A stretch of 64,000 nt of DNA, from IMG/VR virus record IMGVR_UViG_3300042549_005585, positions 1 through 64,000 of that record; one strand, given 5' to 3'. Below the pieces are notes generated by a model. The model had not been told where the DNA came from, did not search any database, and saw only the letters and a program-made list of their open reading frames with translations. Shown here piece after piece: positions 49,330-56,742 of this stretch (its first letter is position 1; each line of letters starts with the position of its first letter). This DNA is from a virus. Made by a program: the position numbers and the translations under genes.

Positions 49330-50517
49330 TTAATTTTTATCCATAACCACCATAGCTTGGTAATTACCATTTGGCAATTGCCACATAGCTTCATCTACTA
49401 TAAAACTACCAAAACTAGCTTGGTCTGTTTTCATTTTTTTAAAAATTTGAGTTCTAGCATTTGCACGAGCTGCCATTCTTGCTGCTGATTCTGTTTGTCC
49501 AACAGCTTCACCAAACGCTTTAGATGTAGTAGAATCACTATTATACCCACTCCATTCTTTTCTTATTTTTTCTAAATCTCTATCTTGAGTTCGTTTGCCA
49601 GGTATCATTACAGTTTTTGGCTCGTCTTGTTTCTTTTGTATTTTACTTTGAACAAAAGATACACCTTGCTTAACCTTATCTTTTAGTCCTTGAAAATTTT
49701 GCGCTTGTCCTGTTTTAGGAGTACCTAATGACATTAAAGTAATTCCGGCTCCAGCTAATGCTTGTTTCCAATTCATTTCTGTTATATTTTCTTTTAATGA
49801 TTTATCATCATTGTAATTCTTAACAAGGAAAGCATCTATAGTTGATTTCTTATAACCCAATAATTCACCCATACGTTTAGTATCTTCATATGATGCTTTA
49901 GAAGAAGCATACCCACCGTATCTATTAATTATATTAGTAAATTCTTTAGCATCTGCTTCAGCTCCAGGAACATACACTACATATACTTCAGCCCCTGGTC
50001 TTTGGTCTATACCTATTTTTTTAAGTCCGTTATCATTAATTATTTTAATAGTTTCAGCAGCATCAGATTGTCCTCTTAAAGCAATCATAGCTACTTTTCT
50101 TTTACCATTAACTAATGTTTGAACAGAGCCAACATTGCTGTACGCCTCAGATGGATCAATATTTTCTTTCATTTTATTTAAACGTTGTGTTTTTGCTTTA
50201 GATGCTTCTCTACGTTTTTCAATATAGTCTAAAGCACGTTTTAAACGAGATTTTACATCAGGATCTTTAGCTTTACTATATGCTGCTCTTACACGTTGAT
50301 GAATTACATTAATAATTTGTGATTTACGAGCATGTGGTTTAGACTTAAATGATGATTTTGATAAAGTATCTTTTATATCTTGAGTTGTTTTAAATTTAAT
50401 ACTTACAGTATCTTTTGGATTTTCATCAGTATATAAACGACGGCCTGATCCTTTAGGTTTTTTTCCTGTACCTACTTTAGGATCTGTTTCATTTAATATA
50501 TCTAATAACTCGTTCAT
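49330..50517 (-). CDS. Tagged multi-module protein, putative processed internal protein
   Basis: A 395-aa protein from the ATG at 50517; a longer frame would overlap the upstream gene. The tag is MNELLDILNE-TDPK. Module 1 is very basic: KVGTGKKPKGSGRRLYTDEN, then ARKSQIINVIHQRVRAAYSK. Module 2 (about 125-235) contains YGGYASSKASYEDTKRMGEL. Next comes LKENITE-MNWKQALAGAGI near residue 247, a T4-like cleavage site followed by a hydrophobic, signal-like stretch. The last module (ESAARMAARANARTQIFKKM, WQLPNGNYQAMVVMDKN) resembles LPP20-type domains. Cleavage would free that domain. Confidence 0.6.
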   Translation of the reverse strand: MNELLDILNETDPKVGTGKKPKGSGRRLYTDENPKDTVSIKFKTTQDIKDTLSKSSFKSKPHARKSQIINVIHQRVRAAYSKAKDPDVKSRLKRALDYIEKRREASKAKTQRLNKMKENIDPSEAYSNVGSVQTLVNGKRKVAMIALRGQSDAAETIKIINDNGLKKIGIDQRPGAEVYVVYVPGAEADAKEFTNIINRYGGYASSKASYEDTKRMGELLGYKKSTIDAFLVKNYNDDKSLKENITEMNWKQALAGAGITLMSLGTPKTGQAQNFQGLKDKVKQGVSFVQSKIQKKQDEPKTVMIPGKRTQDRDLEKIRKEWSGYNSDSTTSKAFGEAVGQTESAARMAARANARTQIFKKMKTDQASFGSFIVDEAMWQLPNGNYQAMVVMDKN

Positions 50518-50518
50518 A

Positions 50519-50884
50519 TTACCATTTTCTACAAGACCAATATCTAGCTTTAGTACGTGGTCCTGGGTTTTTACAATTATGTCTAGCTCTAAATGCAGCA
50601 CGACGTTTAGGATTATTTTTCTTTATATTCATTCCTTTAGCGCCGAAATTAACTTTAACTACTTTGCCAGCAGGATTTTTAACATATACTTTAAACTTCT
50701 TAACATCACCTTGCATTGGTTTACCTAACGCTACTTTACGACCACGGTATTCAGCTTCTGTTATATCAGACTCATCTAATTGTTTAACGTATTCTCTTAT
50801 GAATTGAACAAACTCTTTAATATCATCTGCGTTTTCAACATCATATTCATCTATTTCATTAATATTTGATTCTGGTGTTTTCAT
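50519..50884 (-). CDS. Conserved basic phage protein with ITE-AEYRG processing site
   Basis: A 121-aa protein. The first 44 residues are acidic (MKTPESNINE ... REYVKQLDESDITE-AEY). The remainder is strongly basic: RGRKVALGKPMQGDVKKFKV, YVKNPAGKVVKVNFGAKGMN, NPKRRAAFRARHNCKNPGPR and TKARYWSCRKW. That basic part is a family I recognise from many tailed phages, where its role is unknown. ITE-A mimics the T4 capsid site, so the acidic part may be a propeptide removed in the prohead, releasing a small basic, possibly DNA-bound protein. Confidence 0.65.
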   Translation of the reverse strand: MKTPESNINEIDEYDVENADDIKEFVQFIREYVKQLDESDITEAEYRGRKVALGKPMQGDVKKFKVYVKNPAGKVVKVNFGAKGMNIKKNNPKRRAAFRARHNCKNPGPRTKARYWSCRKW

Positions 50885-50889
50885 AGTTT

Positions 50890-51342
50890 TTATTTATTAA
50901 ATTTAACTTTTGCTTTTTTAGTGTTAGGTACAAATTGTTTTCCTTGTTTAGACCCAGCTATTTTTTTACGAGTAGTAGCGGCACGCTCAGCTTTAGTTAA
51001 ACTTTGAGCTTTAGCTTTAGGTAAACAACGTTGTGTTGGTTTACCTTTAGGCATTGAACCACAATCACCAGCTATATTTCCTTGAGTGTCAATTCTAACC
51101 CACTTTTCTTTATCAAACCAATTCTTTAATGACTCATTCTCAATTTCTTCCTTCCAAGTTTTTTGTTTTTTACCTTTAAACTTAATACTACCCTTACATA
51201 CTTTAACGGCACGACCAGATAGATAAGCAGATGATTTCTCACCAGCGGCTTTACGAGCTGCAAGATATGCTTTACCACGAGGGCAAAGTTTACTCTCAAC
51301 AATCTCAATAGCTAATGATTCAACAATTCTTTTTATGTCCAT
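50890..51342 (-). CDS. Basic Cys-containing phage protein, putative internal protein
   Basis: A 150-aa protein from ATG at 51342; an upstream in-frame ATG would overlap the neighbour. The N-terminus is MDIKRIVESLAIEIVE-SK. Next is CPRGKAYLAARKAAGEKSSA with CKGSIKFKGKK. The second half, WVRIDTQGNIAGDCGSMPKG then RCLPKAKAQSLTKAERAATT and a Lys-rich tail, resembles small Cys-containing domains of phages and large DNA viruses. Four Cys could bind zinc. The high Lys/Arg content suits binding to packaged DNA. Confidence 0.6.
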   Translation of the reverse strand: MDIKRIVESLAIEIVESKLCPRGKAYLAARKAAGEKSSAYLSGRAVKVCKGSIKFKGKKQKTWKEEIENESLKNWFDKEKWVRIDTQGNIAGDCGSMPKGKPTQRCLPKAKAQSLTKAERAATTRKKIAGSKQGKQFVPNTKKAKVKFNK

Positions 51343-51343
51343 G

Positions 51344-51577
51344 TTACTTATTAGTTGGATGCCACCAATTGCAGCAATATTCATCAGCGGGATATGGAAC
51401 TTCAGCTTTATCATCATTCCATTGTAGCCAATATTTGTTATTACATTTGTTACCTTTTGCTACCCAATATTCACAGTTAGCACACATAGAACCACCTTTA
51501 GTCACCCTCATACCAGGCTGATGGTCAGCTGGGTATTCAATTGGTCCTTCTAGTAGTAGAGCGTCTATTAGTTTCAT
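51344..51577 (-). CDS. Tagged Cys-rich mini-protein
   Basis: A 77-aa protein. The tag MKLIDALLLE-GPIEYP is followed by GSMCANCEYWVAKGNKCNNK and a C-terminal PYPADEYCCNWWHPTNK. Five Cys in the order CxxC...C...CC with Trp/Tyr between suggest a zinc or iron-sulphur site, similar to small high-potential-type cluster proteins, though this is not certain. It overlaps the upstream 63-aa gene by one base. Confidence 0.55.
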   Translation of the reverse strand: MKLIDALLLEGPIEYPADHQPGMRVTKGGSMCANCEYWVAKGNKCNNKYWLQWNDDKAEVPYPADEYCCNWWHPTNK

Positions 51578-51768
51578 TATTTCTTTTTGTCTTTAGCAGA
51601 TAAATAAGCGGCTACAGCCATTTTTTGTCTTTTCTCTTTAGACTTACCTCTAAATTGAGGTGCTTTAGATTTTTCAAAATCAGAAATGTACTCACCTGCG
51701 CCCATTGAGGGTTTAAGTTTTTCTTGAATGATTTCTTTTACTAAAGCGCGTAATTTACTATTTGTCAT
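51577..51768 (-). CDS. 63-aa basic protein with IQE processing site
   Basis: A 63-aa protein from ATG at 51768, which overlaps the upstream gene by 11 nt. MTNSKLRALVKEIIQE-KLK parallels the N-terminus at 36625-36885 (MTKAQLRELVRDIIKE-YTL). The rest is SMGAGEYISDFEKSKAPQFR then GKSKEKRQKMAVAAYLSAKD, basic and helical. Probably an internal head protein. Confidence 0.55.
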   Translation of the reverse strand: MTNSKLRALVKEIIQEKLKPSMGAGEYISDFEKSKAPQFRGKSKEKRQKMAVAAYLSAKDKKK

Positions 51769-51964
51769 TTTTGCGTTTTTTATCTTTGATTCTGTAATAC
51801 ATTTGTACACATAGCCATCCTATAGAAGCAATGTAAAATAATCCTGTTAGGATAGGATTAAACATTTGAAAGAATGTATTTAGCGCCGCTAGGCATGTTG
51901 TTACTAATCCAGCTGTATTTGCTTCAGGTGTGTTCACTGCATTTAATAATTTAAGTAGTGTCAT
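51758..51964 (-). CDS. Small two-span membrane protein, holin candidate
   Basis: A 68-aa protein. Two hydrophobic stretches (GLVTTCLAALNTFFQMF and PILTGLFYIASIGWLCVQMY) are separated by a short turn, and the C-terminus is very basic (RIKDKKRKNDK). This is a class II holin-like layout. The GH19 endolysin is encoded 2.5 kb downstream in the same direction. No sequence family recognised, so the lysis role is an inference. Confidence 0.5.
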   Translation of the reverse strand: MTLLKLLNAVNTPEANTAGLVTTCLAALNTFFQMFNPILTGLFYIASIGWLCVQMYYRIKDKKRKNDK

Positions 51965-51974
51965 TTGGTTAACT

Positions 51975-52394
51975 TTATTTTTTTATCCAATGATATGTGT
52001 CAGCCATTGTCACTAATTTATATCCATCAGGTAAATTCTTTTCCATATATGTTTTATATACACGAGCACGTTTTTGTTCTGTGGGTCTAGCTATAAAATC
52101 ATCTGGTTGGTGTTTTTTGACAAAGTCTAATCCTATTTCAAATACTGTAGACAACACACGTAATGCTACATTCTCTTGAGTATCTCTTCCCATTTCCTCA
52201 ACAGTATTAAATAATAATTCATATGTGTTATTACCATTCCAAGTGATACCAACTGTGTATTTGTTTTCAGGAGTACGAAATGAATAGAAGTAGTTACCAT
52301 CATCATCAACAAAATCATATTTCCATTTATATGGGTTTTGGATTTCACCAACTTCAGTTAGTACTTCTTGTAATATGTTAGTTAACTTAATCAC
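51975..52394 (-). CDS. Tagged protein, paralogue of the 122-aa protein at 54251
   Basis: A 139-aa protein. The tag MIKLTNILQE-VLTE has LQE and LTE sites. The body (TPENKYTVGITWNGNNTYEL, LFNTVEEMGRDTQENVALRV, LSTVFEIGLDFVKKHQPDDF) aligns throughout with the untagged protein at 54251-54619. It is an alpha/beta single-domain protein with no known function. The paired tagged and untagged copies suggest one packaged and one made in the cell. Confidence 0.65.
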   Translation of the reverse strand: MIKLTNILQEVLTEVGEIQNPYKWKYDFVDDDGNYFYSFRTPENKYTVGITWNGNNTYELLFNTVEEMGRDTQENVALRVLSTVFEIGLDFVKKHQPDDFIARPTEQKRARVYKTYMEKNLPDGYKLVTMADTYHWIKK

Positions 52395-52750
52395 TAATAT
52401 GGTTTTGTTAATTGAACGTTACCAATAGGAGTAAAGTTTCTTACTCCTTCAATTCGTTTAATATCGTTAACTATAGTTTTAAGTGTTTGACTTGAGAATC
52501 CTTTATATGGATGGGGGTCAATCTTTAGATTAAGTTCTGTCTTATAGAATTTAGCACCTGTAACATCTCCTGATGTAGGCAATTCCTTAGATGTTGCTAC
52601 TGTAACACCTGCTATAGAACGTATATCAGATAATATTTCTGTTTGTCCGCGGTTTTCAGTATCAGTAATTAAAATACCTCTAAACTTGTAAACGTTTGGG
52701 TTTTCCGCTTCGGATAGTAACTCCGCTAATATGGTAGATAATTTAACCAT
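52394..52750 (-). CDS. Tagged protein with ferredoxin-like alternation
   Basis: A 118-aa protein. The tag MVKLSTILAE-LLSE-AEN carries LAE and LSE sites. The body has two similar beta-alpha-beta halves: TEILSDIRSIAGVTVATSKE, and LNLKIDPHPYKGFSSQTLKT with IVNDIKRIEGVRNFTPIGNV, suggesting a ferredoxin-like fold. Function unknown. One-base overlap with the upstream gene. Confidence 0.6.
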   Translation of the reverse strand: MVKLSTILAELLSEAENPNVYKFRGILITDTENRGQTEILSDIRSIAGVTVATSKELPTSGDVTGAKFYKTELNLKIDPHPYKGFSSQTLKTIVNDIKRIEGVRNFTPIGNVQLTKPY

Positions 52751-53157
52751 TAGTGTAGGTAGATTAACTTATATTTAGTGGATTCAATTAACGCTATAAG
52801 CTCATCAATTTGGTTCTGGATGTATGAGTCTTGTGGGAGCAATGGTCTGTTTTTCTCAACATACATGCAAAGTGCTTCAAAGTATTTAACTACTACATTT
52901 TCATCATATTCCAACACATCAGCCATGCCTTTGTATCCCTTTAATACACCGTAACGGCCTTGATATGATTCTATTAAACTGTCAACTAAATCAATGATAC
53001 TATCATAGTATTTGTTTAGTGCTTTATGAGCAGCGAATGAATTAGTTTGTAAATGAAAAGTGTGCGCTTGAGTACGAGAATGAAATAATGTTGAAACAAA
53101 GTTCGCCATTACTTCAGTAGGTGCGCCTTGAGGAGCCGTTGAGATATTAATATCCAT
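52750..53157 (-). CDS. Helical Dps/ferritin-like phage protein
   Basis: A 135-aa all-helical protein. FVSTLFHSRTQAHTFHLQTN, SFAAHKALNKYYDSIIDLVD and SLIESYQGRYG give the His/Asp/Glu spacing and helix pattern of small ferritin-like (Dps-like, DUF5856-type) phage proteins. Whether it binds iron is uncertain. The first gene after a double ATATTTAT motif, leading the long internal-protein and lysis unit. Confidence 0.6.
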   Translation of the reverse strand: MDINISTAPQGAPTEVMANFVSTLFHSRTQAHTFHLQTNSFAAHKALNKYYDSIIDLVDSLIESYQGRYGVLKGYKGMADVLEYDENVVVKYFEALCMYVEKNRPLLPQDSYIQNQIDELIALIESTKYKLIYLH

Positions 53158-53175
53158 ATTTGTGAAATTTCGTAT

Positions 53176-53189
53176 ATAAATATAAATAT
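53176..53189 (-). promoter_or_regulatory. Double, overlapping ATATTTAT motif
   Basis: Coding strand reads CATATTTATATTTATATACG, giving two overlapping copies, 18 nt before the ATG at 53157. It would start the long unit down to 47402. Confidence 0.5.
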
Positions 53190-53205
53190 GGAATAATGGA
53201 ATATG

Positions 53206-53787
53206 TTATATCTGTGTATCCCTGAATTTCTTGATGTTTTCTTTTAGTTGTTTTATAGCTTCATGTCGATTTTCGCCGCCACTCCACTGTTCAATATCAC
53301 CTGCTTCAGTAATAAACGCATCATCACGTTGATTAGCCCAATCATCTAGCATGGCTAGCATATCATCCATCTCAGCATTTTTGTTAAGATTAAGTAATCT
53401 ACTCTCATATTCCTTGTATTTTCCCTCAAGTTTCAGTTTAGATTCCATCCTAATCACACAATCTAGACACATCCCATGGATAAAATACATTTTACGTATA
53501 GTGTCACTATTTTTCATGGGTTTACTACAGTTAGGACATAGTAACGGTACTACTGATAGTTTCTTAATAGCGTCAAACTTAGTTACAGTTTGTTTGATAC
53601 CGTTTTTAATAGTCCATTTTCTACCATCTTCTTCCCATACTTCACCTTCACTATGTTCTACTACTTGTTTAGTATAACCAGATTGGATGCCAGTGGCGTC
53701 ACCAAATTTCTTAGTAAGTAAGTTTCTAGCACGGTTTACATCACGTTGACTAAATTCTTTTTTTAATGTATTATCATTTACACTCAT
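53206..53787 (-). CDS. Zinc-ribbon phage protein, unknown function
   Basis: A 193-aa protein. A basic N-terminal helix (LKKEFSQRDVNRARNLLTKK) precedes a four-Cys zinc knuckle: LCPNCSKPMKNSD, then FIHGMCLDCVIRMESKLKLE. The C-terminal half is helical with EQWSGGENRHEAIKQLKENI. I recall similar Cys segments in T4-like phage proteins of unknown role. It overlaps the HAD gene by 4 nt. Confidence 0.6.
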   Translation of the reverse strand: MSVNDNTLKKEFSQRDVNRARNLLTKKFGDATGIQSGYTKQVVEHSEGEVWEEDGRKWTIKNGIKQTVTKFDAIKKLSVVPLLCPNCSKPMKNSDTIRKMYFIHGMCLDCVIRMESKLKLEGKYKEYESRLLNLNKNAEMDDMLAMLDDWANQRDDAFITEAGDIEQWSGGENRHEAIKQLKENIKKFRDTQI

Positions 53788-54254
53788 AACCCTAATTCTT
53801 TAAGTTGTTTAATAGTATCTGCTGTTGATGTGTGGTGAATGCCAACGCCACCTTTAGCGTTCCATTCCTCAATAGTATTAGCCATGTCATCTATTAATAT
53901 TTTATTTTCACCAGAAAAATTTTGTTTTTCATGTCTTGGATATAGTAACAATGACTTATAGTCAGGTTTTAAATTCATTCTCACCCAAGCGTCTTTACCT
54001 ATTCTAGAGCTATTACTTCGTGATGGAGATGATAGAATATGTGGTTTATAACCTTTAATATAATCCCATAATAATTTTCCATCATTCATCCAATTCAAAG
54101 TAGCCCACCATCTTGGTCCTTCTCTATCAACAGGTATCCAAAATTGAGGAGTACTTGGTTGGTATTTTGATATGTTTAAGCCTGTTAACTTAAAATATCC
54201 ACCAGCGAAATCAACTAATACTCCATCTAAATCGCAATAAATTGTATAACTCAT
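53784..54254 (-). CDS. HAD-superfamily phosphatase, 5'-nucleotidase-like
   Basis: A 156-aa HAD enzyme. The nucleophile motif YCDLDGVLVDFAGGYFKLTG has Asp8 and Asp10. HILSSPSRSNSSRIGKDAWV includes the motif II Ser and later Lys. ENKILIDDMANTIEEWNAKG is the acidic motif IV. The length and order match 5'(3')-deoxyribonucleotidase-like and related phage HAD proteins. Overlaps both neighbours by 4 nt. Confidence 0.75.
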   Translation of the reverse strand: MSYTIYCDLDGVLVDFAGGYFKLTGLNISKYQPSTPQFWIPVDREGPRWWATLNWMNDGKLLWDYIKGYKPHILSSPSRSNSSRIGKDAWVRMNLKPDYKSLLLYPRHEKQNFSGENKILIDDMANTIEEWNAKGGVGIHHTSTADTIKQLKELGL

Positions 54255-54619
54255 TTTTTAACCATTTTTATTATATCGGGTCTGAAATAGAAATGATAGT
54301 CGTTAGGTGAAAAATTATTGTCTATAAATAACTTATACAACTTATGTCGACGCCCATCTCTGGGTTTGAAGGTAAGTGCTTTATATGGATAAGCCGCAAT
54401 AAAGTGCTGAACTATTTCTAGTATAGTAGCCATAACTTTAAATTGAACACCTTCGTTAGTTGAGTCTTCAAGTTTATCAACAGTTTTGAATACTACATTG
54501 TAGTCATCATTACCTTGATTTTCAAATTCAACTATATACTTGTTACCTGGGGTATTAAAAGTATAATTGTTAGGTGCTATTTCAATCCAATCATAACCAT
54601 GAAACTTTTTACCAACCAT
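54251..54619 (-). CDS. Untagged paralogue of the 139-aa protein at 51975
   Basis: A 122-aa protein from ATG at 54619, which directly follows the stop of the 434-aa gene; a longer frame would overlap that gene. The body (TPGNKYIVEFENQGNDDYNV, VFKTVDKLEDSTNEGVQFKV, MATILEIVQHFIAAYPYKAL) aligns with the tagged protein at 51975-52394 but begins MVGKKFHGYDW without a tag. Function unknown. Confidence 0.6.
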   Translation of the reverse strand: MVGKKFHGYDWIEIAPNNYTFNTPGNKYIVEFENQGNDDYNVVFKTVDKLEDSTNEGVQFKVMATILEIVQHFIAAYPYKALTFKPRDGRRHKLYKLFIDNNFSPNDYHFYFRPDIIKMVKK

Positions 54620-54620
54620 A

Positions 54621-55925
54621 TTATAACTTAGCTTTAGCCAATTTAGTGTAATATTTTGGGTCTTCCCATAAATGATCAATAGCAATTTTAAGTGCTGTTT
54701 TCTTATCTTTAGTATGTTCCATTTCTACATTAAGACCTTTTTTAAGTTCTTGTTTAATAACATTAATATCAACACTATGATGCTTAGCTATATCTTCTAA
54801 ATTCTTGCCCTTACCAACACCACTTAAACTTTCATATATTTCTTCATGTTGTTCACCATACTTTCTTAACAACACACCAGCCATAGCGTTAGCTTCATTT
54901 TCTTCAGGTGAGCCTGTTAAGCCTGAATCAGGATTAAGTTGGTTGTCTTCATCTTGTTTACGGTGTACTAATTCATGAGCGATAGTTCTTAAAATATCCG
55001 CTGTTAATCTATTATTAGTGATAACTAATAGTTTATTACTAGATGGATTATAACCACCTAATGAACGCATATCCTTAGCCATACTTGAATCATCAAGTAA
55101 TTCTATTTGAGGTAGTACTTTTAATCCTAATTCTAACCTAGCAAAGTCAATAAATTTATGTATTGCTTGTTCTTTTTCCTCATTTTCATTTAATATTCTC
55201 TTCCACCAACTAACATCAAATGTATTTTCTTGTAATTCATCTACAGAAATATAATCAATACCTAATACACGCATTATATCATCAAAAAATCCTTTTTGCA
55301 TAACAGCATCAGGAAAACAATTCTTAAATTCCTCTAGTGTGTTAAGATATCCATTTCTAGCTTTACTAAAGTCAGTTGTATCTCTTTGTGTTGAACGAAC
55401 TGCGGCAGCGTATTGATTAAGTCTAACTATAACTTCTCTAACATATGTGCTTGAGATAGGAGCGCCATTAACTAAAAATTTCTCTTGAACATATAATGGC
55501 ATTACTCTAGTACCAAATGCTTTAGTAAGTGCTTGAATATAACTCGCATCATCAGCCTCACCAGCACCCAATGCAACATATGCTTTTAAATTCAAATCAC
55601 CATCAAATGCTTGGAATATGTCTTGTATTGGTGTTTTGTTATTTGATAGTCTAATTTCTATTTTTGGATTTGGGTTAGCTTTTAAGAATATATCCCAAAT
55701 AGCCATACTTTCATCAGGTGTGATATTGTCATTAGTTTTACTACTAATAATAACAATAATTTTGATTGTGTATGCTCTAGCGGCCAATTCCATAACAGAT
55801 GCATAGTGTCCCTTATGTGGTGGTTTGAAGTTACCAGGATAGAATACTATTCCCGCTGGGTTAGCGAGATTATTAGATTCTTCTTCTTTTAATAATGAAG
55901 ACAATGATATATAGTTAGATGGCAT
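54621..55925 (-). CDS. Nucleotidyltransferase fused to M78-like metallopeptidase, tagged
   Basis: A 434-aa fusion. The N-terminus MPSNYISLSSLLKE-EE ends in LKE. Residues about 24-170 are a cytidylyltransferase-like domain with FYPGNFKPPHKGH (HxGH at 37-40) and APISSTYVRE (157-164), as in NMN/pantetheine adenylyltransferases. Residues about 250-360 form a zinc-peptidase domain with IAHELVH at 315-321 and SPEENEANAMAGVLL, the M78/ImmA-type third-ligand region. A C-terminal module (EMEHTKDKKTALKIAIDHLW, EDPKYYTKL) resembles DUF5661. RILNE-N at 243-248 lies between the two enzyme domains and could be cut by the prohead protease. Confidence 0.78.
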   Translation of the reverse strand: MPSNYISLSSLLKEEESNNLANPAGIVFYPGNFKPPHKGHYASVMELAARAYTIKIIVIISSKTNDNITPDESMAIWDIFLKANPNPKIEIRLSNNKTPIQDIFQAFDGDLNLKAYVALGAGEADDASYIQALTKAFGTRVMPLYVQEKFLVNGAPISSTYVREVIVRLNQYAAAVRSTQRDTTDFSKARNGYLNTLEEFKNCFPDAVMQKGFFDDIMRVLGIDYISVDELQENTFDVSWWKRILNENEEKEQAIHKFIDFARLELGLKVLPQIELLDDSSMAKDMRSLGGYNPSSNKLLVITNNRLTADILRTIAHELVHRKQDEDNQLNPDSGLTGSPEENEANAMAGVLLRKYGEQHEEIYESLSGVGKGKNLEDIAKHHSVDINVIKQELKKGLNVEMEHTKDKKTALKIAIDHLWEDPKYYTKLAKAKL

Positions 55926-55945
55926 ATTGTTATTTTTAACTGACG

Positions 55946-55953
55946 ATAAATAT
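55946..55953 (-). promoter_or_regulatory. ATATTTAT motif, putative phage promoter element
   Basis: Coding strand reads GTAAATATTTATCG, 20 nt before the ATG at 55925. Confidence 0.45.
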
Positions 55954-56742
55954 TTACTCAGCTAATTTAACAGTTGTAGGTAACGTTTCAGTAGCAGGTT
56001 TAGCGTCAGGGTTTTCAAGTCTATATATCTCGTATATATTTTGGAATATCTTGAAATTAGTATCGATGTCACTAATATGTTTTAATTCCCAACCTTTACC
56101 TTGAACTTTCTCGCCTTTTTTATCTTCTCCACGTGTATTTGCTTTTAACCATATAATACCTGTTTCCTCAATTTTCTCATTATGTGTTTCATTCCACGCT
56201 TTAGCATACGCAGCTAACTGTAAATCGTACGAAGTATGTAGTGAATTTGACGTTTTAACATCCATTAACCACAATTTATCACGGAATTTAACAATTAAGT
56301 CAGCAGTTCCAGCGTATTTGTGTTCATCTGAGAATAAATGGTACTCAGCAGCCACTAATTCTGGTTTAAATCTATTCCAAAAGTCAGCAAATTTAAGTAT
56401 CATCTTCCATACATCTAGTGAATACTTAGCATTACCATACTCATCAATCCATGAAATTTCCTCACCATTGATAAATGATTCAACCGCGTTGTGTACTTGA
56501 GTACCTTCAGCGGCGGCTTTATTAGCAATAATATCACTATTATGCCCTACATCCTTTAACCATGAATGGAAAAATTGATTCTTAGGAAAATAATTCAATA
56601 TACTAGATACTGATGGGTAGTAAGCATCATTTCGTCTATAGAAACGTTGGTCTAATACATTTATTTGTTTGTTGTCTTCACTGTACTCAACAATCCTTTT
56701 AATCTTAGGATCCTTGATGATGTTTGCGTTTTTGTCTATCAT
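55954..56742 (-). CDS. PD-(D/E)XK nuclease, RecB/Cas4-like
   Basis: A 262-aa nuclease of the PDDEXK_1 type. AAAEGTQVHNAVESF has the motif I His84. LVAAEYHLFSDEHKYAGTAD gives Glu133 and Asp148. LWLMDVKTSN gives Asp161 and Lys163. YDLQLAAYAKAW gives Gln175. This is the RecB-family nuclease set used in DNA end processing. The gene overlaps the primase gene by 4 nt, so it probably works in replication or recombination. There is no Fe-S Cys cluster of the Cas4 kind. Confidence 0.82.
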   Translation of the reverse strand: MIDKNANIIKDPKIKRIVEYSEDNKQINVLDQRFYRRNDAYYPSVSSILNYFPKNQFFHSWLKDVGHNSDIIANKAAAEGTQVHNAVESFINGEEISWIDEYGNAKYSLDVWKMILKFADFWNRFKPELVAAEYHLFSDEHKYAGTADLIVKFRDKLWLMDVKTSNSLHTSYDLQLAAYAKAWNETHNEKIEETGIIWLKANTRGEDKKGEKVQGKGWELKHISDIDTNFKIFQNIYEIYRLENPDAKPATETLPTTVKLAE

